Program-made: the position numbers and the translations under genes
The notes under the pieces: model-generated
The model's input: only the letters and a program-made list of their open reading frames with translations
What the model was told of the DNA's origin: nothing
Database searches by the model: none
Shown: positions 56,202 to 64,000 of the stretch, piece after piece
How the letters are laid out: each line of letters opens with the position of its first letter
Position numbering within the stretch: position 1 is the first letter of the stretch
DNA from: Micromonospora sp. CB01531
Lineage (GTDB): Bacteria > Actinomycetota > Actinomycetes > Mycobacteriales > Micromonosporaceae
Assembly: GCF_001905095.1 (NCBI RefSeq)
Contig: NZ_LWLS01000080.1
Span: forward strand, 1,801-65,800
Direction of reading: 5' to 3'
DNA: 64,000 bases

Positions 56202-57829
56202 GCGCACCCACCGCAGCCGAGCCCATGGGCAAGCGACAGACGCTGGAAGCACTCAGCGGCCTGCTGCTGGTGCTCTTCGTCGCCATGCTCAGCGGCACGG
56301 TCGTCTCGACCGCCCTACCGAAGATCATCGGAGCCCTGAACGGCTCGCAGACCCAGTACACCTGGGTGGTCACCGCCACCCTGCTCACCGCGACGGCGAC
56401 CACCCCCATCTGGGGCAAGCTGGCCGACCTGTTCAACAAGAAGATCCTCATCCAGGCCGCCATCGTGGTCTTCCTGGCCGGCTCGGTGGCCGCCGGCTTC
56501 GCGCAGAACGCCGGCCAGCTCATCGGCGCCCGCGCGTTCCAGGGCATCGGCGTCGGCGGCCTCCAGGCCCTCGTCCAGGTCGCCATCGCGGCGATGATCC
56601 CGCCGCGCGAGCGCGGCCGGTACAACGGCTACCTCGGCGGCGTGATGGCCCTCGCGACCGTCGGTGGCCCGCTGCTCGGCGGTCTCATCGTGGACACCTC
56701 CTGGCTCGGCTGGCGCTGGTGCTTCTTCGTGGGCGTACCCGTCGCCGTCGTCGCGCTGGTCCTGCTCCAGGCCACGCTGCGCCTGCCCACCATGCGCCGG
56801 GACAACGTCAAGATCGACTACCTCGGCGCGTCGCTCATCGCCGCCGGAGTCAGCCTGCTGCTGATCTGGATCTCGTTCGTCGACAGCTCGTTCGCCTGGA
56901 TCTCCTGGCAGAGCGGTGTCATGGTCGGCGGCTCGCTGCTCCTGCTCGCCCTGGCCGTCTGGGTCGAGTCGCGGGCCGCCGAGCCGGTCGTCCCGCTCGA
57001 CATCATCCGCGAGCGCACCACCGCCCTGGCCATCCTCGGCAGCCTCGCGGTCGGCATGGCCATGTTCGGCGGCGCCGTCTTCCTTGGCCAGTACTTCCAG
57101 ATCGGCCGCGGCTACAGCCCGACCGAGGCCGGCCTGCTCACCATCCCGATGATGGCCGGCGTCCTGCTCTCGTCGATCGTCGTCGGCCGGCTCATCACCC
57201 AGACCGGCCGGATCAAGCCGTACATCGTCGCCGGGTCGATCATCCTGGTCGCCGGCTTCGCCCTGCTCGGCACCATCGACCACGAGACGTCGCTCGTCCT
57301 GGTCGGCGTGGCCATGTTCATCGTCGGCACCGGCGTCGGCATGACCATGCAGAACCTGGTGCTCGCCGTGCAGAACACGGTGGCACTCAAGGACATCGGC
57401 GCGGCCAGCTCCAGCGTGGCGTTCTTCCGCTCCCTCGGCGGCACCATCGGCGTCTCCGTGCTCGGCGCCGTCCTGGCCCGCCGCGTCACCGACCGGATCA
57501 CCCACGACCTGACCGCCGCGGGCATCCCGACCAACGGCGGTGGAGGAAGCAGCAGCCTGAACCTCAGCGCCCTGCCCGCGCCGGTGGAGCACATCGTCCG
57601 CGCCGCCTACGGCGACGCCACCGGGCACATCTTCCTCATCTCGGCCGCGATCGCCGTCGTCGGCATCCTCGCCGCGCTGCTGCTCAAGCCGGTCACCCTG
57701 CGGTCCAGCCTCGACCTGCCCGACAGCGCACGGTCGGCCGCCGTCGCGGCCGACGCGGTCGACGGCGCGCCCGCCTTCGACCAGGTGCCCGTCGACGCCG
57801 GGGCGAACCGCGATCCATCCCGCCGCTGA
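56198..57829 (+). CDS. MFS exporter, DHA2 (EmrB/QacA) family
   Basis: 543 aa with 14 predicted helices. LSGTVVSTALPKIIGAL is the motif D1 region, GKLADLFNKKILIQ the loop 2-3 motif A, and MIPPRERGRYNGYLGGVMALATVGGPLLGG the motif C helix 5. It should expel drugs or toxic metabolites with proton antiport. It is the second gene of the MarR operon and is followed by a strong hairpin. Confidence 0.93.
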   Translation: MSAPTAAEPMGKRQTLEALSGLLLVLFVAMLSGTVVSTALPKIIGALNGSQTQYTWVVTATLLTATATTPIWGKLADLFNKKILIQAAIVVFLAGSVAAGFAQNAGQLIGARAFQGIGVGGLQALVQVAIAAMIPPRERGRYNGYLGGVMALATVGGPLLGGLIVDTSWLGWRWCFFVGVPVAVVALVLLQATLRLPTMRRDNVKIDYLGASLIAAGVSLLLIWISFVDSSFAWISWQSGVMVGGSLLLLALAVWVESRAAEPVVPLDIIRERTTALAILGSLAVGMAMFGGAVFLGQYFQIGRGYSPTEAGLLTIPMMAGVLLSSIVVGRLITQTGRIKPYIVAGSIILVAGFALLGTIDHETSLVLVGVAMFIVGTGVGMTMQNLVLAVQNTVALKDIGAASSSVAFFRSLGGTIGVSVLGAVLARRVTDRITHDLTAAGIPTNGGGGSSSLNLSALPAPVEHIVRAAYGDATGHIFLISAAIAVVGILAALLLKPVTLRSSLDLPDSARSAAVAADAVDGAPAFDQVPVDAGANRDPSRR

Positions 57830-57839
57830 CGCCCCCAAG

Positions 57840-57879
57840 GGTTCAGGGCCGTCGCCGTCCCCGGCGGCGGCCCTGAACC
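57840..57879 (+). terminator. Hairpin terminator after the MFS gene
   Basis: Outer 12-bp stem (57840-57851 with 57868-57879) plus inner pairing of GCCG and CGGC. Confidence 0.65.
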
Positions 57880-57922
57880 GTCCCAGGCCGGCATCCGCCG
57901 GTCGTAACCGAATCGAGAACGT

Positions 57923-58804
57923 GTGGACACCACGGAGGCCGCCCCGACGGCAGGACCCGACGGGCGGCGCAACGGCGCCCTGCGCCGCGCGGCACGCGAA
58001 CTGGCGCTCATCGCCGCGCTGTTCCTCGCGTACAAGATCGGTCGGGTCGCCGCCGCGGGCCGGGCGCCGACCGCGGTGCTCAACGGGGAACGGGTCTGGC
58101 GGTGGGAACGGCTGCTCCACCTGCCCGGCGAGACCACCCTCCAGCAGCCGCTGCTCGCCCACGAACTGCTGGTGCGACTGGCCAACGAGTACTACGCCTA
58201 CGTGCACTTCCCGGCCACAATCCTCTGCCTGGTGTGGTTGTACGTGCGCCACCCCGCGCACTACCGGTGGGCCCGTCGGCTGCTCGCCACGCTCACCGCG
58301 GCCGCGCTGGTGCTGCACTTCCTCGTCCCGCTCGCTCCGCCGCGGCTGACCGGCCGGACCGGCATGATCGACACCGCGAGCCGGTTCGGGCCCACGGTCT
58401 ACGGCGCGCCCGAGGCCGACACGGTGAGCAACCAGTACGCCGCCATGCCGTCCCTGCACGTCGGCTGGGCGCTGGTCGTCGGCCTCGTGCTGGTCAGGGC
58501 CACGGCCGGCCGGCTGCGCTGGCTCTGGCTGGCGCACCCGCTCGCCACGCTGCTGGTGGTCGTCGCCACCGGCAACCACTACTGGCTGGACTGCCTGGTC
58601 GCCGCGGCACTGCTCGGCGTCCTCCTGGCGGTGCTGCCCAGGCCGGGCAGCGGCCGCCCACCGGTCGCCGCGGCAGTGCCGGACGGCATGGCGCGGACCG
58701 GCCGCCACGTGCCGCCGCTGCGGGGACAACGCGGCCGTCCCGGCGCCTCCCTCCCAGACCGGACCCGGCCCGCCGGCCGGTGGCAGCGCGCGGCCCGCAG
58801 ATAG
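57923..58804 (+). CDS. PAP2-superfamily phosphatase
   Basis: 293 aa membrane protein with about six helices. The phosphatase motifs are visible as RLTGRTGMID, SLHVGWAL (PSLH, C2) and GNHYWLDCLVAAAL (C3, His and Asp). It probably hydrolyses lipid phosphates or transfers inositol phosphate, as in inositol-phosphoryl transferase-like PAP2 proteins. The C-terminal 60 residues are basic and disordered. GTG start at 57923; GTG at 57921 is out of frame. Confidence 0.88.
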   Translation: MDTTEAAPTAGPDGRRNGALRRAARELALIAALFLAYKIGRVAAAGRAPTAVLNGERVWRWERLLHLPGETTLQQPLLAHELLVRLANEYYAYVHFPATILCLVWLYVRHPAHYRWARRLLATLTAAALVLHFLVPLAPPRLTGRTGMIDTASRFGPTVYGAPEADTVSNQYAAMPSLHVGWALVVGLVLVRATAGRLRWLWLAHPLATLLVVVATGNHYWLDCLVAAALLGVLLAVLPRPGSGRPPVAAAVPDGMARTGRHVPPLRGQRGRPGASLPDRTRPAGRWQRAARR

Positions 58805-58894
58805 CCACCACCCGCCCGGAGTTCCCCCGGCCCCGGCATCGCGGTGCGAGGATCTGCTCGCCCGCGTCCGGTGGCCGCCGCCCGGGCCGGTCGG

Positions 58895-60070
58895 TTAAGG
58901 CTTCAGAATCACCTTGACGCAGTCCTCCTGCTTGTTCTTGAAGATGTCGTAACCCTGGGGCGTGTCGTGCAGCCGCAGCGTGTGGGTGATGATGAAGCTG
59001 GGGTCGATCTCGCCCCGGCGGATCCGCTCCAGCAGCGGCCGCATGTAGCGCTGCACGTGGGCCTGACCGGAGCGCATGGTCAGCGAGCGGTTCATGAACG
59101 AGCCCATCGGAAACTTGTCGATGAACCCGCCGTACGCGCCGATGGCCATGATCGTGCCACCGTTGCGGCAGCTCAGGATCGCCTCGCGCAGCGCGTGCGG
59201 CCGGTCCGTCTCCACCTTGACCGCCTGCTTCGCCCGGTCGTACGCGTGCAGCGCCGCCGACGCGTGGTGCCCCTCCATCCCGACCGCGTCGATGCACGCG
59301 TCCGGGCCCCGGCCGGCGGTCATCTCCCGCAGCGTGTCCAGGACGTCGGTCTCCTCGTAGTTGATCGTCTCCGCGCCGGCCTTGTCCCGGGCCATCCGCA
59401 GCCGGTACGGGTACCGGTCGATGACGATCACGCGGCCGGCGCCCAGCAGGTAGGCGCTGACGGTGGCCAACTGGCCGACCGGACCCGCACCCCAGATGGC
59501 GACGGTGTCGCCGGGCTTGATGTCACACTGCTCGGCGGCCATGTAACCGGTGGGCAGCACGTCGGACAGGAACAGCACCTTCTCGTCCGGCAGGTCATCC
59601 TCGATCTTGAGGGCGCCGACGTCGGCGTAGGGCACCCGCACGTACTGCGCCTGGCCGCCCGCGTACCCGCCCATCAGGTGGGAGTAGCCGAAGATGCCGG
59701 CGGGGGAGTGACCCATCGCCAGCTCCGCGATCGCCGCGTTCGGGTTGGAGTTCTCGCAGACCGAGTAGAGCCCGTTCTGGCAGGAGATGCAGTCACCGCA
59801 GGCGATGGGGAAGCCGACAACCACCCGGTCACCGACGCGCAGCCCGTCCCGCGCGCTCTGGCCGAGCTCCACGATCTCGCCCATGAACTCGTGCCCGAGA
59901 ATGTCACCGCGCTTCATCGCGGGGATGAACCCGTCGAGCAGGTGCAGGTCGGAGCCGCAGATGGCGGACGAGGTCACCCGGACCACGGCGTCGCGGGGGT
60001 TGAGGATCTGCGGGTCCGGTACGTCTTCGACCGCCACCCGGTTCGGAGCGATCCAGCAGTTGGCCTTCAT
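58895..60070 (-). CDS. Zinc-dependent formaldehyde/alcohol dehydrogenase
   Basis: 391 aa medium-chain dehydrogenase. The catalytic zinc ligands are Cys38, His60 and Glu61 (GHEFMGE); the structural zinc site is Cys91, Cys94, Cys97 and Cys105. The Rossmann motif is GAGPVG. The length and the ICGSDLHLLDGFIP and CRNGGTIMAIGAYGGFIDKFP segments fit the glutathione-independent formaldehyde dehydrogenase type (FdhA-like). It oxidises formaldehyde or another aldehyde with NAD+. ATG at 60070 has GAGGGGG upstream. It is 10 nt downstream of the SRPBCC gene, in one operon. Confidence 0.92.
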   Translation of the reverse strand: MKANCWIAPNRVAVEDVPDPQILNPRDAVVRVTSSAICGSDLHLLDGFIPAMKRGDILGHEFMGEIVELGQSARDGLRVGDRVVVGFPIACGDCISCQNGLYSVCENSNPNAAIAELAMGHSPAGIFGYSHLMGGYAGGQAQYVRVPYADVGALKIEDDLPDEKVLFLSDVLPTGYMAAEQCDIKPGDTVAIWGAGPVGQLATVSAYLLGAGRVIVIDRYPYRLRMARDKAGAETINYEETDVLDTLREMTAGRGPDACIDAVGMEGHHASAALHAYDRAKQAVKVETDRPHALREAILSCRNGGTIMAIGAYGGFIDKFPMGSFMNRSLTMRSGQAHVQRYMRPLLERIRRGEIDPSFIITHTLRLHDTPQGYDIFKNKQEDCVKVILKP

Positions 60071-60080
60071 CGTGTCCCCC

Positions 60081-61055
60081 TCACGCGATCCGGGCCAGCG
60101 GCCGGGCCGGGCGCTGCCGGGCCTGCGCCCTGACGCTCGTGCCGTCCGGCATGCCGTCGGACCGGGCGATCTCACCAGTCTCGATGACCTGCTTGAACCG
60201 CCGTAGGTCGTCGCAGATCTGTTGTTGCGGGTTCTCGCCGAACGCGCGCGCCGCCAGCCGGCCCATGGCGCGGCCGGGCACCGAGTACTCCAGCTCGATC
60301 CGCACCTCCGTGCCCCGGTTGCCCGCGGCCGGCATGAACCGCACGCTGCCGCCGTTCGGCACCCGCGCGCCGTCGACGGAACGCCACCGGATCAACTGGT
60401 TGGGCCGGTCCTCGATGATCTCGGCCTCCCACTGCACACTTCGGCCGGCCGGGGCCTTCGCGGTCCACCGGGACCGGCGGGGGTCCGTCCGGCGTACCGA
60501 CTCGAGGTGGTACATGAAGCGGGGCAGGTTCTCGAAGTCGTGCCAGAAGTTGTAGGTCTCCTCGGGGGTGCGGTTGACCGTCACCGAGCCGTACGCCCGG
60601 CCGCCGTCGTAGACCCGGCGGCGCTGGGTCGCACGGATCGAGGCGTACAGGTCGACCGCGGTGATCCCGGCGAGGGCGGCCATGGTGTACGCCAGCCGGC
60701 GCCGCCGCTCGCCGCGGCGGTTACGCATCGCCTGGCCGGTCGCGGCCAGGTCCAGCACGTCACCGGCGACCCGGGTCCACCCGGCCAGACCGGCCCGGCG
60801 CGGAATCAGCAGCGCGGCGGCGTGGCCCAGCTCCCGGGCGCCGGCGGCGCGCAGGACCATCCGGGCCGTGCGTGAATCGTCGACGCCGCACGCCTGGGCG
60901 ACCCTGGACCCGCCGGCGAGGGCGGTCACGCCGAGACCGAGGCTGACCCAGCCGAGCAGACGCGCCAGCCCTTCCGATCCGCGGTCCTGCGCCGCTCGCT
61001 CGATCCCGAGGGTGTCCGTGACCGAGCGGACCCCCATGGTCGTCTTTCCTGTCAT
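60081..61055 (-). CDS. SRPBCC-family protein (cyclase/dehydrase-like)
   Basis: 324 aa. The N-terminal 160 residues hold two or three hydrophobic segments (GLARLLGWVSLGLGVTALAGG; MAALAGITAVDLYASI). The C-terminal SRPBCC domain (RAYGSVTVNRTPEETYNFWHDFENLPRFMYHLESV) resembles polyketide cyclase/dehydrase proteins. It is probably membrane-associated and may bind a hydrophobic ligand. It precedes the formaldehyde dehydrogenase in one operon. ATG 61055 has GAGCAGG upstream; MGVRS (15 nt later) is possible. Confidence 0.83.
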   Translation of the reverse strand: MTGKTTMGVRSVTDTLGIERAAQDRGSEGLARLLGWVSLGLGVTALAGGSRVAQACGVDDSRTARMVLRAAGARELGHAAALLIPRRAGLAGWTRVAGDVLDLAATGQAMRNRRGERRRRLAYTMAALAGITAVDLYASIRATQRRRVYDGGRAYGSVTVNRTPEETYNFWHDFENLPRFMYHLESVRRTDPRRSRWTAKAPAGRSVQWEAEIIEDRPNQLIRWRSVDGARVPNGGSVRFMPAAGNRGTEVRIELEYSVPGRAMGRLAARAFGENPQQQICDDLRRFKQVIETGEIARSDGMPDGTSVRAQARQRPARPLARIA

Positions 61056-61347
61056 GCCTGCTCACCCGTCTTCGAGTAGTTGGTGCCGGCGAACGGCGTG
61101 GCGTCCGGTACTGGCCGGCGTGCCTTTCCCGCAAAATCCGTTCCCACACCCGCGACCCGGCTCGAATCCACCGGCCGGCCCGTGCCCGCGGGACCGCCGC
61201 TCGCCACGGCGCACGGCCGGCAGTCGCGGGGCCGGATTGTCCCGCCGGCCGCGCCGCTGCGGGTCCGTTTGTGGCAGGCCGACCTCGGGAACGTGGATGG
61301 GACGAGCGCGCCGCCGGCGGGGCGGCGCCGCGAAGGGAGCCTGCATC

Positions 61348-61926
61348 ATGGCCAACGCCCAGCAGCCGCTGCGCGGCAAGCGAGTCGCGTTCCTCGCCGC
61401 CGACGGGGTTGAGGAGATCGAGTACACGCAGTCCCGGGCCGCCGCGGAGCAGGCGGGCGCCGAGGCACAGCTCATCTCCATCAAGTCCGGCGAGATCCAG
61501 TCCATGAACCACGACATAAACCCGGCCAACCGCTATCGGGTGGACCGTACGGTGAACCAGGCGAATCCCGCCGACTACGACGCCCTGGTGCTGCCCGGCG
61601 GGGCGGTCAACCCGGACCGGCTCCGGATGAACCAGGCGGCGATGAACTTCGTCAAGGCGTTCTTCCAGCAGAACAAGCCGGTGGCGGCGATCTGCCACGG
61701 CCCGTGGTCGCTGGTCGAGACCGGGATGGTCAAGGGACGGACGGTCACCTCGTACCCGAGCCTGCACACCGACATCGTCAACGCCGGCGGGAACTGGGTC
61801 GACCAGCAGGTCCAGGTGGACAACGGCCTGGTCACCAGCCGCGCCCCGGGCGACCTGCCGGCGTTCTGCGACAAGATGGTCGAGGAGTTCGCCGAGGGTA
61901 CGCACCGCCAGACGGCAGCGGCCTGA
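61348..61926 (+). CDS. DJ-1/PfpI-family protein
   Basis: 192 aa. The fold's nucleophile elbow is AICHGPW with Cys116 and His117, and the partner Glu lies in DGVEEIEYTQ. Length and KGRTVTSYPSLHTDIVNAGG fit the PfpI/YhbO group, which acts as a glyoxalase-like deglycase, chaperone or protease. It would protect against reactive carbonyls, fitting the formaldehyde dehydrogenase next door. ATG at 61348 has AAGGGAG upstream. Confidence 0.92.
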   Translation: MANAQQPLRGKRVAFLAADGVEEIEYTQSRAAAEQAGAEAQLISIKSGEIQSMNHDINPANRYRVDRTVNQANPADYDALVLPGGAVNPDRLRMNQAAMNFVKAFFQQNKPVAAICHGPWSLVETGMVKGRTVTSYPSLHTDIVNAGGNWVDQQVQVDNGLVTSRAPGDLPAFCDKMVEEFAEGTHRQTAAA

Positions 61927-62069
61927 CGCGTGCGCGCGCTGGTCCGGGTCCGCGCCCGGTCCAGCGCCCGCCTCTGCGCCCGCCGCGGGGTGTGGAACCG
62001 GCCCCAGCGGGAAGGCACTCCGGGTCACCCACCGCGCACCGCTCGCGCGTCGCGACGGACTGGAGAGGC

Positions 62070-62765
62070 ATGGGCGCCAGAACCTTCATCGTGGCCGGAG
62101 GGACCAGTGGACTCGGTCTGGCCGTCGCCCGCCTGCTCGTCGAGGAGCATCAGGTGATCGTCCTGGGTGACGTGCCCGACGAGGTCGCCGCGGTGGCCGA
62201 CGACCTGAAGTGCGCCGGGATCGTCTGCGACATCTCCTCCTACGAGCAGGTCCGGGACGCGTTCGCCGCTGCGGTCGACCGGTACGAGGTGATCGACGGC
62301 GTCGCCGCGTGCGCGTCGATGTGGGCGGGCGGTGACCTGGAGGAACTGTCCCCGCAGCGGATCCGCCGCGCGGTCGAGGTCAACGTGCTCGGCACCACGT
62401 TCCTGTGCCGGGAGGCCCTGCACCACCTGCACCGGCAGGACTTCGGCAACCTGGTGTACGTCGGCGCGATGGCGGTGACCCGGGCCCGTCCCGGCATCCC
62501 CGTCTATCGGGCGACCAAGAGTTACGGCACCAGCCTGATCGAGTCGCTGGCCGAGGCGCAGCACAGCAACCGGATCAAGGTCATGCAGTTGCACCCAGGG
62601 CCGATGCCCACCCGGCTGCAGGAGCGGGTCGGCGACGAGTTCCTCGACCAGGTCTACGCCATGCCCGAGCAGGTCGCGCCCGAGGTGGTCCGGCTGCTCC
62701 AGTTCACCCCCGACGACCTGTACGTCTCCGGGGAGCGGGTACTCCGGGCGGACGGCCGGTGGTAG
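62070..62765 (+). CDS. SDR-family protein with altered active site
   Basis: 231 aa short-chain dehydrogenase fold. AGGTSGLG (9-16) is the cofactor motif and YRATK gives Tyr146 and Lys150. The catalytic Ser expected about 13 residues before the Tyr is missing: the strand reads LVYVGAMAVT. This suggests reduced or altered catalysis, or use of a neighbouring Thr. ATG at 62070 has GGAGAGG upstream. It overlaps the MFS gene by 7 nt. Confidence 0.85.
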   Translation: MGARTFIVAGGTSGLGLAVARLLVEEHQVIVLGDVPDEVAAVADDLKCAGIVCDISSYEQVRDAFAAAVDRYEVIDGVAACASMWAGGDLEELSPQRIRRAVEVNVLGTTFLCREALHHLHRQDFGNLVYVGAMAVTRARPGIPVYRATKSYGTSLIESLAEAQHSNRIKVMQLHPGPMPTRLQERVGDEFLDQVYAMPEQVAPEVVRLLQFTPDDLYVSGERVLRADGRW

Positions 62766-64000
62766 CCGCCAACGACGCCACCGCGGCCGAACCTCAGATC
62801 TCGGCGTGGGCGCCGTTGCGGACGGCGGTCTACCGCAGCCTGTGGCTGGCCCTGCTCGCGGCGAACATCGGCACCTGGATGCAGACGGTCGGCGCCCAGT
62901 GGCTGCTGGTCCACACGTCCGACGCCTCCACCCTGGTGGCCCTGGTGCAGACCGCCAGCCTGCTGCCGATGCTGCTGCTGGCGCTGCCCGCGGGCGCCCT
63001 CGCGGACACCTTCGACCGGCGGCACCTGCTGATCGCCGTGCAACTCTTCATGGTCGCGGTGGCGCTGGGGTTGACGCTGCTCACGGCGGCCGGGCGGATG
63101 CCGCCGGCGCTGCTGCTCACGCTCACGTTCGCCTTCGGCGTGGGGCAGGCGCTGACCCTGCCGGCCTGGGCGGCGGTGATCCCGGAGCTGGTGCCGCGCG
63201 AGCAGTTGCGGTCGGCCTCCGCGCTCGGCTCGATCAGCGTCAACGTGGCCCGGGCCGTGGGGCCGGCCGTGGCCGGTGTGCTCATCGCCCGGGCGGGAGT
63301 GGCCCCGGTCTTCGGCTTCAACGCCGTGGCGTTCCTGGTGTTCGCGCTGGCGCTGGCCCGGTGGCGGCCCGGCGACGCCCGCGCCGTGGAGGTGCCCGAG
63401 CGGTTCACCGCCGCGCTTCGGGCCGGCGGCCGGTACGTGCGCCACTCGCCGACCGTGCGCCGGCTGCTGCGCCGCGCGCTGGTGTTCGTGATCCCGGCGA
63501 GCGCGCTGTGGGCGCTGCTGCCGCTGGTGGCCAGCCGGCGGCTCGGCCTGAACTCCAGCGGATACGGCCTGTTGCTGGCCGCGCTCGGGGTGGGCGCCAT
63601 CGTAGGCGCCCTGCTGCTGCCGTGGATCCGCACCCGGATGACCGCCAACCAGTTCCTGCTCGTCGCCGGGGTCCTGTACGGGGCGACGCTGGCAGTGGTG
63701 GCGTCGGTGCGGACCATCCCCGTGGTGCTGGTCGCGCTGCTGCCCGCCGGAGTGGCCTGGGTGGCCGTCCTGGCCAACGTCAACGCCGAGATCCAGCTGT
63801 TCCTGCCGGCCTGGGTACGCGCCCGCGGCCTGGCCGTCTACCAGGTGGTCCAGGGCGGCGGGCAGGCGGTCGGCGCGTTCCTGTGGGGCGTGGTGGCCGA
63901 CTTCGGTGGACTGGTCACCGCGTTCTACGTCGCCGCCGTGCTGATGCTGATCGGCGCGTTGACCTCCCAGATCTGGCCGCTGCCGGACCTGCGCGGGGTG
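62759..64000 (+). CDS. MFS transporter (partial, runs off the end)
   Basis: At least 414 aa of an MFS_3-type (enterobactin exporter-like) permease, with GTG at 62759 overlapping the SDR stop. MQTVGAQWLLVHTSDASTLVALVQTASLLPMLLLALPAGALADTFDRRHLL is the typical N-terminal half in parts: the NIGTWMQTVGAQWLL helix and the ADTFDRR motif A loop. Eleven to twelve helices fit in the visible part. The gene has no stop before 64000. It is likely an exporter co-transcribed with the SDR. Confidence 0.9.
   Translation, partial: MVAANDATAAEPQISAWAPLRTAVYRSLWLALLAANIGTWMQTVGAQWLLVHTSDASTLVALVQTASLLPMLLLALPAGALADTFDRRHLLIAVQLFMVAVALGLTLLTAAGRMPPALLLTLTFAFGVGQALTLPAWAAVIPELVPREQLRSASALGSISVNVARAVGPAVAGVLIARAGVAPVFGFNAVAFLVFALALARWRPGDARAVEVPERFTAALRAGGRYVRHSPTVRRLLRRALVFVIPASALWALLPLVASRRLGLNSSGYGLLLAALGVGAIVGALLLPWIRTRMTANQFLLVAGVLYGATLAVVASVRTIPVVLVALLPAGVAWVAVLANVNAEIQLFLPAWVRARGLAVYQVVQGGGQAVGAFLWGVVADFGGLVTAFYVAAVLMLIGALTSQIWPLPDLRGV

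Noticed and set aside
1..64000. CRISPR array, tRNA, rRNA, insertion sequence or prophage
   Set aside because: I saw no spaced direct repeats, no cloverleaf with CCA-type end, no rRNA-like sequence and no transposase or integrase motifs. A computed tRNA or IS search would be needed to exclude weak cases.

Overview
The window is a very GC-rich actinobacterial chromosome segment, most likely from a Micromonospora-type organism (family Micromonosporaceae; inferred from gene content, codon bias and a recurring MSERSER-coding repeat, not from a database search). Its backbone is the Pup-proteasome region and the genes that flank it in many actinobacteria: a RecB-type nuclease, a site-2 protease, TrmI, a ferredoxin, ARC/Mpa, Dop, Pup, PrcB, PrcA, PafA, PafB, PafC, TatA, TatC, a HelY-type helicase and a 5'-3' exonuclease. 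The same order is known from Mycobacterium tuberculosis Rv2090 to Rv2119.

Layout. 1-7.1 kb: an SDR oxidoreductase, an alpha/beta hydrolase, a frameshifted secreted HNH nuclease, an ECF42-type sigma factor coupled to a YCII/DGPF protein, a decayed methyltransferase remnant and a HAD phosphatase. 7.1-12.7 kb: a MacB/FtsX-like ABC exporter followed by a LuxR-type response regulator and its histidine kinase. 12.7-26 kb: the proteasome region. A frameshifted endonuclease VII gene lies between pup and prcB, and a solitary dTDP-glucose 4,6-dehydratase lies between prcA and pafA. 26-36 kb: small membrane proteins, an AhpD-like protein, a CDF transporter, pafBC, tatAC, a TOPRIM protein and a BtuF-like protein. 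36-46 kb: an SCP2/glycogen-debranching pair, a diacylglycerol-kinase-like protein, HelY, a 5'-3' exonuclease and a DUF4037-like protein.

46-64 kb is more accessory. It holds a divergent MFS exporter and HxlR-peroxiredoxin fusion regulator, a zinc-independent L36 gene, a Tat-exported GH5 cellulase with a CelR/CebR-type operator, a SigB/SigF-type sigma factor, an unusual SRPBCC-membrane-CBM2 protein, divergent TetR and MarR/MFS genes, a PAP2 phosphatase, and a formaldehyde dehydrogenase/SRPBCC pair beside DJ-1, SDR and MFS genes. The last gene runs off the window.

How the genes work together. Dop deamidates Pup (its C-terminus is Gln), PafA ligates it to substrates, ARC unfolds the tagged proteins and PrcBA degrades them. 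PafBC are WYL-domain regulators of the DNA-damage response. TatAC could export the Tat-signal cellulase. A striking general feature is that about twenty-two genes carry a -10-like hexamer 6-7 nt before the start codon with little or no Shine-Dalgarno sequence, which points to leaderless mRNAs.
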